Source: Cytidiella melzeri (Eukaryota > Basidiomycota > Agaricomycetes > Polyporales > Irpicaceae). Taken from it: DNA of 39,372 nucleotides. Within the stretch, counting starts at the first letter, position 1. Every line of letters begins with the position of its first letter. The notes beneath the pieces were generated by a model. The model saw only the letters and a list, made by a program, of their open reading frames with translations. It was not told the DNA's origin and made no database searches. This document shows positions 1 to 10,861 of this stretch, in pieces. The translations under genes and the position numbers were made by a program. The DNA lies in contig JABYQR010000401.1 in the NCBI GenBank assembly GCA_022592445.1, positions 1 to 39,372 on the forward strand, written 5' to 3'.

Positions 1-120
1 CCATATACGGATGCCACGTAGCATGCAAGGAAATTTGAGAAACAGACTTGTGCCGCAGCCACGAGCACAGTTAGATACTCAGCTTGTGATTGGCTAATCT
101 CATGTGCAGGGGTACCAAGA
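1..120 (+). pseudogene. Degenerate Ty1/copia RNase H fragment
   Basis: Frame 1 reads YTDAT, then a TAG where copia RNase H normally has Trp, and soon after KQTCAAATSTVRYSA. These resemble the copia motifs YTDAxW and (K)QT.VALST.EAEY.A, with the sequence between them deleted. The fragment is short and decayed, so the call rests on two weak motif matches. Confidence 0.3.
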
Positions 121-1552
121 TCTACGCAATGGATAGGTGTTATGATCCAAATTGGATCACGTGATCAGGACCAAACTTCCAATCACTCCGGCATCCTTCC
201 ACCGCTACCCCGCGTACTCATCATCACATGCTCCCAAACCCCAAACCCTCACCCCATGCTCCCGAACATACCCCGAACCCTTCACAACTTTGTCACCAGA
301 CTCATCCACATCCAAGACTAGCTTGTACCTTCCGCTTCATCTGTTTCCCGACTCCAATCCAATTTCAATAACCTTCCTGAACACTTACCCAGATCACTTT
401 CGGTATATACATTTTCTATCGGACTTCTAACATGTAGTAGTATATAAGCCAATTGGACTTGTACAGTAGAAGTCCTAAGCTCAAATATTGATTTAGATTC
501 CCCACTCTGCTTCATTCTGCTTTACTAGCTGAAGCAGTTTTACTTGTTGTTGCCCAACCTCTGTTCATTGTCCAACTATTCCAAATCCAAACCTGATCCC
601 AATCCCGAGACTCAGAGGTTGAACCTCTGAACTTGTTAAGTCCAAATTCCGAGTCCAAGAGTTCCCGAGAGGCACAGCTTACTTAGCTGAAGCCGAGGAC
701 TCACTTTCTTCCCCCTCGCGCTGATCCCAATCCGACAACCTTGTTGTCAATTGGCCCTGAGAGTGATCCAATGCAATTATGCACGGGTCTTAACACTAGG
801 CCATGTGTCTCATGGCAAGCACATGATCCACAGACCTCTTACAACATGTAGCTCGTATCAAGCCTCAGCCTCCACGGATCTCATACTTCCCCTTTGGCAG
901 GTTCACCGGCAGAACATAGTCAGACAAACTTGCGCAAAAAAGTGATGATCAATCACGCCCCTTCTGTATCAAGCCACTGCAGCCGCCGTCCCGACTCAGA
1001 TCTCTGTGTTTGGCGCTTCCCACTCGCAGATACCCTTGAACCTGCTTCTGTCGCCCTGTTTCTCTTGTCTCGCGTGACCTCTTGTTTGTGAGGTCTTGTT
1101 TGCATTGAACACTTGGAACTCAGAAAGACCAAATATACTTTGCACCCTGTTTTGGCCATCCTCAAAAGTTGGGAACCTTCTCAGTGATGCATCCAAAGCT
1201 GTCTTCTTGTGTGGCCTCGCATTGCCTCACCTGAAATTTAATGCTTGGATTGTCTCAGTTACTTGTATATATAAACCACAAACTTGGTACTTCAAGAACT
1301 CAGAATACAACACCCCAAGTTACCACTTAAACCCCTTCCACGCTTGAACCAATCCCATGCCTGTTGCCAAGAACCAGTCGTTCAGTATGCAGGTAGCTTA
1401 GGCTTTTGCACAACAGGGTCAATATGAGGATTCAGAAAGGTTGTGTCAAGCCATCTGTTTATGTGTCAAACCTCCTACTTCTTGCTTACTTTTGTGGGGA
1501 TATGGCTCAAGATCTGGTGCAGCCACCACACCAGAGTTCTGCAAACGGCTGC
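121..1552. other. Gene-free repeat debris with two TATA-like sites
   Basis: No convincing reading frame is visible. A palindromic patch (GGATCACGTGATC) lies near 153. Two TATA-box-like strings, TATATAA at 441-447 and TATATATAAA at 1266-1275, are each followed by pyrimidine-rich sequence, as in LTR promoters. I read the stretch as decayed LTR material following the copia remnant, but could not define LTR ends. Confidence 0.35.
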
Positions 1553-1866
1553 TGTCACAAACATGCACACCTTCTATCTTTTCTGTTTCTTTTTCTTTTT
1601 TCTTATATTATCTTATCAATCACACATGGCTCATGCATGTGCTCAAGTACATGTGACAGACTGGTCATGTGACCATGGAAGGTGCTGTAACATTGCAGGA
1701 CATTGTGAAACATTGCACTATAGCACACCATACTTTCCCACGGCAGTGTTAGAAGTACAGACCTGGTACCAGGGGCCCTTGTCTGAAATGTATATAACCA
1801 TACCCTGTAGCTCCCTAAAGACCTCAGATTCTACCTCCTGGTCTTTAGGTGACGTCCACCTTGTAC
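1553..1866 (+). repeat. Ty3/gypsy LTR fragment (second copy of the LTR at 34652)
   Basis: Aligns by eye with 34652-34984 at roughly nine bases in ten over its 3' 240 bases. Both begin TGTCAC, pass through a CT-rich stretch, carry a TATATAA box (1791-1797 here) and end in an identical 50-base block finishing CCACCTTGTAC. Beyond that the two diverge, and no matching 5-bp duplication is visible, so this is probably a truncated or solo LTR. It appears inserted in, or next to, a minus-strand copia leader. Confidence 0.75.
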
Positions 1867-1968
1867 TCGACGGGCTAAAGGGTGGTACGCACTGTATCTT
1901 TGGCTGCATTGACTCTGCCATGAGTTTCAGCTTGAAGCCAACCACCCAGGGCCTCCCCTGATACCACT
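1867..1968 (-). pseudogene. Copia 5' end remnant (primer-binding site and gag start)
   Basis: On the minus strand TGGTATCA (plus 1959-1966) matches the start of the usual copia primer-binding site for initiator tRNA-Met. It is followed within about 35 nt by an ATG opening with MAESMQ, a typical copia Gag beginning. The frame is broken by the gypsy LTR at 1866. A copia LTR would be expected to the right of 1968; its far end was not found. Confidence 0.4.
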
Positions 1969-2497
1969 GTTATGTGTACTCCAGGGATACGAAAGGTGTC
2001 AGCTTGTCGAACTTCGTCCCGTCTGTATCATTATGCTTCGGAGGTCTTGAATCTGTGTTATCTCACTTATGTGTAACTCTGTTTTGTTTACTCTACTCAC
2101 AACAGCATGCTGTGTGCAAAATCACCATTGAGACATTATCAAATGAGTGGTGTGGCATCGATTCTGCTAACTAGTGTATGCTGAGACATAAAATGACTCA
2201 CAAGGTAGCCCATACTTTTCCACTGTCTAATACTCAGAAACACTGCTGAGCATCTGAGAGTTTACTTCGAAGTCCGCGCGTGCCGGCTGAAGCAATCACA
2301 CTTGTTAGAAGCCAGTCACTGGAGGGAGGGAAGCAGAATCAAGGTTGGGAGAATAAGCACGTGTAAGACTGATTAATTACAGCAGGATACAAAACACAGC
2401 CAAAGACTCCTCCAGACCTAGCAGATCTTCTGCTCTCCCGACCGACGGCGACTGGGAAGGAGTCTGGCACAACTCCAGCCCTACTCCTTGCCTCGAC
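1969..2497. other. Intergenic, possibly decayed copia LTR
   Basis: Begins TGTTATG immediately outside the putative primer-binding site, as an LTR end would. No TATA box, terminal inverted repeat or reading frame was recognised. Also contains the 3' flank of the BTB gene. Confidence 0.3.
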
Positions 2498-3671
2498 TCA
2501 AATCGTGCGCTAAACACCATCAGTCGCTTGCACAATCTGCATGAACAGAGTTCTTACCTGCAAGAGCATCCACTTCATCACCAGTTCTTGAATATGCGCC
2601 TCCAGTGACGCTTTGCAATCCGCGCACTCGACAGCTTTGACGTGTGCCAGCAGCATCACCTCAAGCCCCGGTCGTGACAGCGCTATACACGAAAATCCAA
2701 ACATCAATTAGCCAGCGATGTCAGCGTCGATAATAAAGACGCACGGCAAAGAGCAAAGTTTACCTGGTGTGGCCGACATAAACACCTGTGCCCCCGCTGA
2801 TTGGTACGCCTTACTCACCACCTGCCGCTGCTCGACTGAGCAGTGTGGCTTCGCTACATGTGGATAGAGTTTCGCGTCCAGCAGCTCTTTGAGAGTGTCC
2901 ATGCGAGACAAGTGCAAATGATAAAGACGCTGGAGATAGAATGTACCCATTTTATCTGCCGATTGCTGCGGCATGCGGTGTAGTTTGATGTGCAGAGTAT
3001 ACGCCGATGCAGCGACGGCGAGATCTTCGAGGCCATGTGAGGCTGCGAGGGCGTATGTAGCGATGGCTTGCACGGGTGCATGATTAAGAATGGTGTTGTA
3101 GAGGGGTGTTCCACGGGCTACATAGCGCGATAGCGAGAGCCCATACTGTGACAAGACAGGTAGAGAGGCGGCGAGAACTTCAAGGGGAATACGAAACTGG
3201 TCGCAGGGTAGGTCATATATGGAGTGTAAAGCGATGTTGATTAAGTCGGAGTGTTCTGGGATAATGAACGTGCATGGACTGTCTGGCCGAGGATCTGCAT
3301 CAAGAGGTAAGAGACCAAGGAAGTTGTTGAAAGAGGCTGTGATCAGCCTATGGTAATGAACCGCGAAGAAGATGTCGTCGCTCGAGACGATGACGGCGTC
3401 CGGCCGGAGACTGTCGAGGTTGGCGTTGAGATTGAAGGTAGTGGATACCTGAATGGTGGTGTCTTCAATGATACCGCTTACGTTCTCTGCAGGGGTCTCG
3501 ACCTTTGAGTACAAAAAAGAGATGCGATTGGAACCAGATCATATGCCACGTCGAAAATATGCTGACGGGTATAGGACCTCCGACCACTGTACTAGGTGGC
3601 TGTCCGTCCGCATCCAGGCCGGGCGATCTGAGAATATAGGGCTGAGAGGTGAAGTAGTGCGAGTCGCTCAT
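2498..3671 (-). CDS. BTB/POZ domain protein, Agaricomycete-expanded family
   Basis: The body reads SSDDIFFAVHYHRLITAS, then FIIPEHSDLINIALHSIY and ARGTPLYNTILNHAP. I recognise this pattern from the large basidiomycete BTB-like family (stored-allele style 'VHSHRL', then a helical region) that ends in a C-x2-C-K-x-SL segment and a short KRTI-type tail. Main exon about 3514-2764; intron 2763-2683 (81 nt); exon 2682-2558 carrying VECADCKASLEAHIQ; intron 2557-2510 (48 nt); last exon 2509-2498 encodes RTI-stop, matching the family's usual end. The start is uncertain: the likeliest first exon opens at ATG 3671 (MSDSHYFTSQ) and is joined to the body by an intron whose donor I could not fix. Probably a protein-interaction module; substrate unknown. 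Confidence 0.75.
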
Positions 3672-5122
3672 CAACGCTTGAGTAGATCAGAGAGCGAGAC
3701 TGAAAGTGGTAAGGGAGGCTAGGAACTGGCGATTCTGGATAGCGTGAAGACAGCATTGAAGTTAGACGCGAGGAGCGTCTTGGCTGTTCTTGAACCCATG
3801 ATAGCGTTGCAAGGGACAGCACTGGCCCGGCCTTTATGTACGAGCGCCGACTGTTTGGGGAGTGCGTCATGAACGCGTCATAATGGTTTGGGGGCGCTAG
3901 AACGGGTGAGAGGGTCTCGAGAGGTTGCAAGGCGCCATCGTTCTTTGCAATGGCAGCAGGTCCTTGAGGAGCTCCGCGCACAGGATGAGATACTATGAAT
4001 GCAACAGGGCAGAAATGAGACATACACCGTTGTGATACTAGGTCTTGTCGTATCCAGCTCGCTACAAGTTCAAGTAAGGACTCGGGGGCTTGTTAGGGAG
4101 CGTAAGGAGTCGAGGGGGCCTTGACGATTTCACGGCGTGTGGCCTAGCTTAAGACTACGGCGAAGTTCTTGAGAGTCCTTGAACGCGGCAGGAGGAGACC
4201 GAAGAGGAACTTAAGACGCGATGTTTGAAACCTGACGGGACTGTCCTCGGTGGAAGTCCAGTCGATATGGTCAACCCATGAGGAGCGAGAGTGCAGGTAG
4301 AGGTGAAGGATCCACATTGGAGGGTGCGAACGTTGGAACGGAGGGTGCGCATTAGCCTGCTTCCTAGCTCGTTCGTTTCCCTTTGCTCCAGTCGGGAGGA
4401 AACGGGAAGGTGAGTGACAAACTAAGTAAAGGACTCCAGTACTTATAAGTCCGTTATGCTCAGTTCAGGGCGGAGTTGGGGCGAGGCCTTTGGCATCGCA
4501 AGTCGCCCAATCTTCCGTGCGTGAGGCGCGAACGAAACGCGTTGTCTCGACGATGCGAGTCGATTTGCGTTTTCCGTGCTCGGAATATTGACGACGGGCT
4601 GCCAGAGTCAGAGGCGCCTCGAGTCTGCGGTTGCGGGAGGCACAGTCGTGGTTCGCGGGTGCGACGTCGAATCTAGGCATGAGTCCAACGACCTCGAGTG
4701 CACTTTGAGCCACGAGTTTTGGTGCCTTGCGAGGACCACCGCAGGATCCGAATTCCAGCCAGAGGGTGAGGACCACCACCAGGACGCGGGCTGGGCTGAG
4801 ATTTCTACTGAGCGAGTGCTAACTACGAGCGAAGGCGGCGGGAGACAAGTTGCGAGACGCGCAAGGAAGCCGAAGGGGCAAAGAGATAAACTATAAGTAC
4901 TGCATTATGATGAGGATGCACGCAGTTGTAAGCTAACGTTATGATGTTTTATTTCCTTGTATATAAGATTAGAGTACGTATACGCGATCGATATCCCCAA
5001 TAGTGACGCGATGAATTCATATTCTCGCGCTAGTATCACCACCTTGTCGACATCCCCAGCGCCAGGGATTGGGTGAGAAAGACTGCTGGGCAGTCGCTCG
5101 CAGTTGGAATAGAACGTTCACT
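3672..5122. other. Intergenic region, no gene recognised
   Basis: Several open frames occur on both strands but none shows a recognisable domain, codon consistency or plausible splice structure. The stretch holds the promoter of the BTB gene (left part) and of the permease (right part). Confidence 0.5.
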
Positions 5123-7661
5123 ATGCGCACGGCACTCGCATCGAGTTCAAGAACGACACTGGATCGCGACGACCTCGAGGTGTTTACTATACGAGAGGAC
5201 GAGCCGTTGCTCAACTCCAGGTCTCGCAAATTACACGGGTCGTATTCTGCTGGCGAGGAGGGCTTGGGCGATGATGATGAGAGGTTGGACGACACGAACA
5301 AGGATGTAGAGGGTGGCCATGGACACGGACGTCGTGAGTCTCTTTTGTTGTCTCGGACGACAACCGGGTCTGATAGCGTAGGAAAGATCATCATGCGCTG
5401 CGAGACGATGTCCCGCACGAGAAGAGGCAGCTTGGTGCGTAATCGTCGTCCAAAAGATCGTCAACGAGCGTTACTGAGTGGCGTGCTCGGACTGGGTAGG
5501 CTTGTTCAGCGCGTCGTTTCTGATTTTCAATCGTGTGATTGGAACTGGGTATGTTTTAGCTTCGGGGTGTCTACCTATTGACGCATATTCTCAACTTCGT
5601 TAGAATATTTGCGACGCCAAGCGTCATACTGCGTTCGTCAGGTAGCGTCGGTCTGTCCTTGGTCATGTGGCTCCTCGGTGCGACCGTCGCAGCGTGCGGC
5701 ACAGCCGTGTACATCGAACTTGGTGCTGTACGTCTCCTCAAACCTTGGATCCAGATTGTCCTTCTTCTTCTGTAGGTGGCTGACAATTGAGCTGGTACAA
5801 GGGTCTACCACGAAGCGGCGGCGAGAAGAATTATCTGGATTTCATCTATAGACGGCCAAAGTTCTTGGCTGTGTGTGTGTATGCCGCGTTCTCCGTGCTC
5901 AACGTACGTGATCGACCGCTACGAATTTCGCATCTCCTGATAGTTGATCTCGCCAGGGCTGGGAATCAGCGTCCACGTCCGTGTTCGGCGAATGTATGTC
6001 CTATTCCACTCCGTCTCCTCAATCATGCAAATTCTCCCTCGCTGGATACTGAAACTGCTACTGTCTCATTGCAGATATCCTGCATACGATAGACCCGACA
6101 AAACCTGCTTCTCCCACAGCCGCACGTCTCGTCAGTATATGCTGCATCACCTTCGCCTTCATTCTGCATAGCACCAACCTCAAGTGGGGGCTCCGCGTGC
6201 AAAACGTACTCGGCGCTACGAAGCTGTTCGTGCTTGTTGCCATTGCTGTCAGCGGGCTGGGTGCGTTGTTTGGGATGCCGGGATTCCGGCTGGACCATGT
6301 ACGTCGTTTAACATAGTCCAGTTTTGTGATCAAGCTCATTTAAATTCAACTGTAAATGGTGGTTGTAGAGTCCAGAGAATTTCAAGTGGACTGCGATGTG
6401 GGAGGGAAGCGGGAGCGGGGGAGTGAATGCGTTTATTACGGGATTATATAGCGTGATCTGGTACGATGTTTTTGTTGGCTGAGGTTTCGGCTTTGTCCCT
6501 CGCGTTTCGGTTCCCAGGTTTGAAAGACGAAAACGACATACTGACAATCTCTTACCCTCAGGTCCTTCATCGGGTACTCGAACGCAAATTATGCGCTCTC
6601 TGAGATCCGCGATCCAGTCCGGACGATCAAAGTCGCTGCACCGCTCGCCATGATCTCGATTACTTTTGTGTATATGCTGGTAAATATCGCATACTACGCC
6701 GTGGTGGACAAGCAGGATATCTTGGATAGCGGCCGAATCATTGCTGCGCTCTTTTTTGGGAAGTTGTGGGGCGTGTGGACGGAGAGGGTGGGTACATCTT
6801 CTTGCTTGAGAGTCCCATTCGTTTTTGCTGATACCGCGTTGCGTATCACGAAGATTCTAGGCGGAATTGTTGCGATTTCTTCATTGGGAAACGTCATGGC
6901 CGTTCTATTTACTCAGGGACGAGGTGAGTTAGTCATTCGTGTTATGAATATGCATTTGACTCTGTGAGTGCAGTTATTCAGGAGCTCGGAAGAGAAGGCA
7001 TTTTACCGTTCTCCTCATTCTTCGGGAGCAACAAACCCTACGAGACGCCTATGGGAGGCCTGTTCTCCCAATGGTTCACGACTTCCCTGCTCGTCGCTAG
7101 TATCCCACCGGGCGATGCATACCTCTTTATGCTCAACGGTACGTGCACCTGTTAGCAATCACTCTAACTCTTATCCCAAACAACTACTGCAGCTTCCTCC
7201 TACCCGCTGACAATCATAAACACTATGGTATCCGGCGGTCTACTCTTCCTACACAGCACAAACAACCGCTTTTCCAAAGTTTACGTCTGGAACCCGCCGT
7301 TCCGCACATACTACCCGGCCATCGTGTTCTTCTTCATCTCAAACATCTTCCTAGTGTTTGCTCCCCTGATCCCGCCTGCGCCAGGGTTCAGGCCATACGA
7401 GCATCTTCCGTATTGGGTGCGTGACAAGCTAACCTAGCTTCAGATCTCCTCCGTGTTGGTAGGCTTACCGAGTATGCTTTGTTCCTCCCGCAGTTGCACG
7501 TCTCTACGGGATTCGGTATCGGGCTGGTCGGAGTAATTTATTGGTATGTATGGTATAATTGGCTGCCTAGATGGGGAGGGTACAAGGTTGTGCGAGAACG
7601 GACTGTGCAAGAGGACGGGGTGTCGAGGAACGTTGTGCAGAAGGTATACTCGGTGTTGTAA
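5123..7661 (+). CDS. MUP1-type high-affinity methionine permease (APC superfamily)
   Basis: Plasma-membrane amino-acid transporter of the LAT-like fungal MUP1 group. Hand-spliced exons: 5123-5333, 5387-5434, 5500-5548, 5604-5727, 5802-5903, 5957-5993, 6075-6298, 6369-6460, 6562-6787, 6854-6923, 6974-7138, 7193-7416, 7494-7661. They total 1740 nt, a clean 579 codons plus stop, close to yeast MUP1 in length. A charged cytosolic N-terminus (EDEPLLNSRS) precedes TM1 with the family signature FNRVIGTGIFATPS. GLPRSGGEKNYLDF, ALSEIRDPVRTIK and SSLGNVMAVLFTQGR follow in the expected order. All donors are GT and all acceptors AG. The first intron (5334-5386) is the least certain because its acceptor was chosen by phase. 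Uptake of methionine or a related amino acid is inferred from the family. Confidence 0.92.
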
Positions 7662-7958
7662 CAGTTTTGTTCCCCTAATAGAATTTCTCATTGTCGTGAC
7701 CAAACTCCTCGGCTTGTTGGAGCTTTGTACAAGCCGGTAGCGCTCGAGGTGGACCTCCAAAAACATCGAGGAGCTAGAAGCTCCTGTGCGGCGCATGGAT
7801 AGTGGAGGACATATGTAAGTATCAAGCACGCCATGACGTCAAGTGTTGGCAAGCCCTGGCTCCGAATGATCCACCCAAGAAAATCGGTACATATAGGCTC
7901 ACAGCAGGAGGACCACTCTCAGCAACGTCAACCTGAACCCTCACGTCCTTTGCATAAC

Positions 7959-8686
7959 ATGAGCCAACGCCAAGTCACCGACACCCGCCACAACGACTAC
8001 GTCGGAACTGACGCGAACATCAACAGAATCCCTGGTGCCGATCAGGCTACCAGCGGACACAGCTACGTTTCGGTGTTCCCGAAAGGTGACCCCCGATTTT
8101 TTGTTTGGCTGTAACGCAACGATGACATATAAACTGATCGTTTTGCGTTTGTTGTCCAGAAGGACCAGACACACGAAACGCGTCGGGTGTGAACCGCCCA
8201 GACGAACATCTACCTCCTCCGACGGGACGGGACCGTCCGCCGAGAGGCATCGGTCAGCCAGTCGCTCCTGCCGGTACGTTCTCAAGTCCACATCGAGCAC
8301 CTAGTAGGTACCTACTTTTTCTGATATTTTCTGCTGTAGAACAAGGTTCCTTTGGCGAACGCCTCACCACCGTTCAACCACCCTCCTCTCATCACTCCCA
8401 GCCCCAGACCCAACCCCAAACCCAGTATCAATCTCAGCCTCAACCTCTACCACCCGCCCCCGACTCCCGCACGGTCATCGACCGGGACCCGTTTGCGACA
8501 CCCGTCACCGCCGGTGACACCCTCACGGGTGCGACGTCGCAAAACGTGTACGCCGGCATCGGTAAACCCATGGGCGGGATGACCAGTAAAGAGATGCACC
8601 ACGATGGAAAGGCGCACCGTAAGCGCTCGTTGCAGGGGGTAGACCAGTATGGGACGGCGGACAGGATGGGTGAGAATGTGTTGTAG
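7959..8686 (+). CDS. Small conserved basidiomycete protein of unknown function
   Basis: Exons 7959-8085, 8160-8273 and 8340-8686 join in phase to 588 nt (195 aa). The protein is hydrophilic, rich in Pro, Gln and Gly, with no signal peptide or membrane segment. It has a PQ-rich linker (about residues 85-110) followed by a more conserved-looking C-terminus, DRDPFATPVTAGDTL, then VYAGIGKPMGGMTS and HRKRSLQGVDQYG. I do not recognise a named domain. An in-frame ATG at 7833 could extend it by 42 residues. I prefer 7959 because the preceding sequence looks like a pyrimidine-rich leader after a TATA-like ACATATAGG. It starts about 300 bp after the permease stop on the same strand. Confidence 0.7.
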
Positions 8687-9055
8687 GCTGGTGCGAGCAA
8701 CATAGCCGGAACAGTTAACGAGTTGTGGAAAACGGAAACGTTAGCAGAAAATAAGTAATGTACGATATAGCAAGAAAGTAAAATGACCAGGTCAACTTGC
8801 AAGTGATGGCATATAACGTCTATATTCCGTATCCACCGTCGAGCAAAAGGCAAAGTTGCCGACATGCGTGTTCGAGTGCGTCGAGATTATATTACAAACT
8901 GTTGTGGGTCTACCACAAACGACAAAAACAAATGCAATGATGCCCCCAGTGGCAATTGGCGGCGATTCTAATAATGCGCAAGAGCGCGTAGTAAACTGTT
9001 AGACTCATCTAGACATTTACAGCTTCGTTGCAAATGTTGAGCAGGTATAGCGTGC
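8687..9055. other. Convergent intergenic spacer
   Basis: Lies between two convergent genes and should hold both terminators. No gene or repeat seen. Confidence 0.6.
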
Positions 9056-10443
9056 TCAAGGCTTAATGCAGATCTTGACTGCCGTGCGACTGTTCATCTT
9101 GTCTAACGCTGCTTGATATTCTTCGAGGGAGAACGTGTCCGTCACCATGCCCTTCACGTTGACCTTGCCACCGTCGAGGTATGCAACAGCGCGGGGGAAG
9201 CAGTACGCTTGCGAGAACGATCCTAGAATCTATAAATCACGCAAACACAGTCAGCTCAGACCGCAAACAGCGTAAAATAGACCGTTACCGTAATCTCGTC
9301 ACCGAAAATCTTCGACGGCGGCCAGTGAATCATCGCCTTGTTTTCGTACACACCATAGATCATGATCGTACCACCACGACGGACGTAGTTGATACTGTTT
9401 TGAGCTATCTTCTCCACTCCCGTTGCCTCGACAACGACGTCGAACCCGTAAGGATTGTCCTTCTTCAGCTGTTCCCACTGAGCGTCGGGATTTTGTCTGT
9501 CGAGCTCGATGTAGTCATCGCCCGCATTCAACTGCTGAGCGATGTCCATCTTGATACCCTTGTTCGCGGCAATGACAACACGATGTGCGCCATTCAGCTT
9601 GAGGAGCTGAGCAAGAATAAGACCGGTAGGGCCAGCGCCGAGGAGAAGAACGTCAATTCCGACGGGAGGATTGAGCTTATCGAGGCCGTGAATGGCACAT
9701 GCGGCAGGCTCGAGAAGGGTTGACTCCTCATCTGTGAGATTGTGGATCTTGTAGCACTTCTTTTGGTGACTAGATCGGGACTTCAGACGTGTTTGTAGAA
9801 GCCAAGCAAAAGTACTCACTAGACGATGTACTCTGCAAAACCGCCGTCCAGCGTCACACCGCGGGCACCGAAGTTCTCGCACAGGACCGGTTCGCCGCGA
9901 CGGCAATAGAAGCAGGTGTCGCACTGTAAATACCGGGGTACTTGAGTATATGCACCCCAGAATACTCTTTCTGCCTACGGTAATGCCAACGTCCGCTACC
10001 ACGCGGTCTCCCAGCTGGAAGTTCTTGACGTTCTTTCCCACTTCAACAACTTTGCCGATGGCTTCGTGGCCCGGGATAAGCTGGTCACCAGACACGTCAA
10101 AGACATTAACGGGACGCGTACAGCCGGACGCGATGATTGACTCACAGGAAACTTGGCGATGAACTCTCCCTCGTGGATGTGCCCGTCCGTGCCGCAGACC
10201 CCACAACATGAGACTGCAACATGACAAGATCATCACGGGTCAGATCAACAGCGCCTTGTATCGGATAACGCAGCGGAACGCGTTTACCTTTGAGCAGAAC
10301 GTCGTCGTCCCCACACGTTGGGATTGGCACTTGCTTGACTTCGAATTTGGTCGGCTACTGCGGGTTAGCAGTCTTAATTGCGACGGGTGGCACGAGATGC
10401 TGACCTCGCTGTACCAGAGGGCTCTCATCGTTCCTTCAGGCAT
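9056..10443 (-). CDS. Zinc-dependent medium-chain dehydrogenase, D-arabinitol dehydrogenase-like
   Basis: NAD(P)-linked polyol oxidation, probably D-arabinitol to a ketopentose, in the cytosol. Exons on the minus strand: 10443-10405, 10354-10288, 10213-10146, 10080-9979, 9923-9820, 9769-9289, 9229-9056; total 1035 nt, 344 aa, the normal family length. Catalytic-zinc region [15 protein letters not shown] with GHEAIG after it; structural-zinc cysteines in [15 protein letters not shown]; Rossmann motif [11 protein letters not shown]; the AANKG stretch after beta-2 is typical of fungal arabinitol dehydrogenases. The first intron ends ...GCAGTAG, where using the first AG would give a stop, so the second AG is required. 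Sorbitol or xylitol dehydrogenase activity is the main alternative. Confidence 0.88.
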
Positions 10444-10861
10444 GTTTGCAAGTTCTTGTGCGGGAGGGGGCGGTGTTGGCGGTGGTAGGAAGAGTGAAAG
10501 AGGTGGGGCCCGGGGAAATCCATGGTTGGATTATATATGTTCTGGGACTGAGAAGATCTCAACACGAAGGTGAAGAGACGGAGGAAAAATGAAAGACGTC
10601 TGGCGCTGACATCATACAACCAGATCTTGCATCCAGATTATCGGCCGCCCACGATAACTGGACGATAACACGTCATGTCTCAGTATGTCAGATCTAGAGT
10701 AAGTCAAACACATGCATGTCTCATATCTTGCCCATTGGCGATACCGTCCGTACCTGGCAGATAACAAGGCACTCGAGGGCTGCAAGAAGAAATTAGTGTT
10801 TGAGGAAAATCTACACCTCGATCACATATAGTAAAGCATTGCATTCAATCTATAACAATCC
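10444..10861. other. Intergenic spacer
   Basis: Promoter of the dehydrogenase and 3' flank of the phosphatase. A TATATATG string near 10532 lies about 90 nt upstream of the dehydrogenase ATG. Nothing else recognised. Confidence 0.5.

Noticed and set aside
1548..1875. 5-bp target duplication around the left gypsy LTR
   Set aside because: Flanks (GCTGC on the left, TCGAC on the right) do not match, so a clean solo LTR is not supported.
3592..4023. Minus-strand 143-codon frame upstream of the BTB gene
   Set aside because: No recognisable motif, and it overlaps the more plausible first exon (MSDSHYFTSQ) and promoter in another frame.
5017..5418. Minus-strand Ser-rich open frame of 133 codons
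   Set aside because: Overlaps permease exons 1-2 on the other strand, which join in phase to a clear family match; no domain seen in the minus frame.
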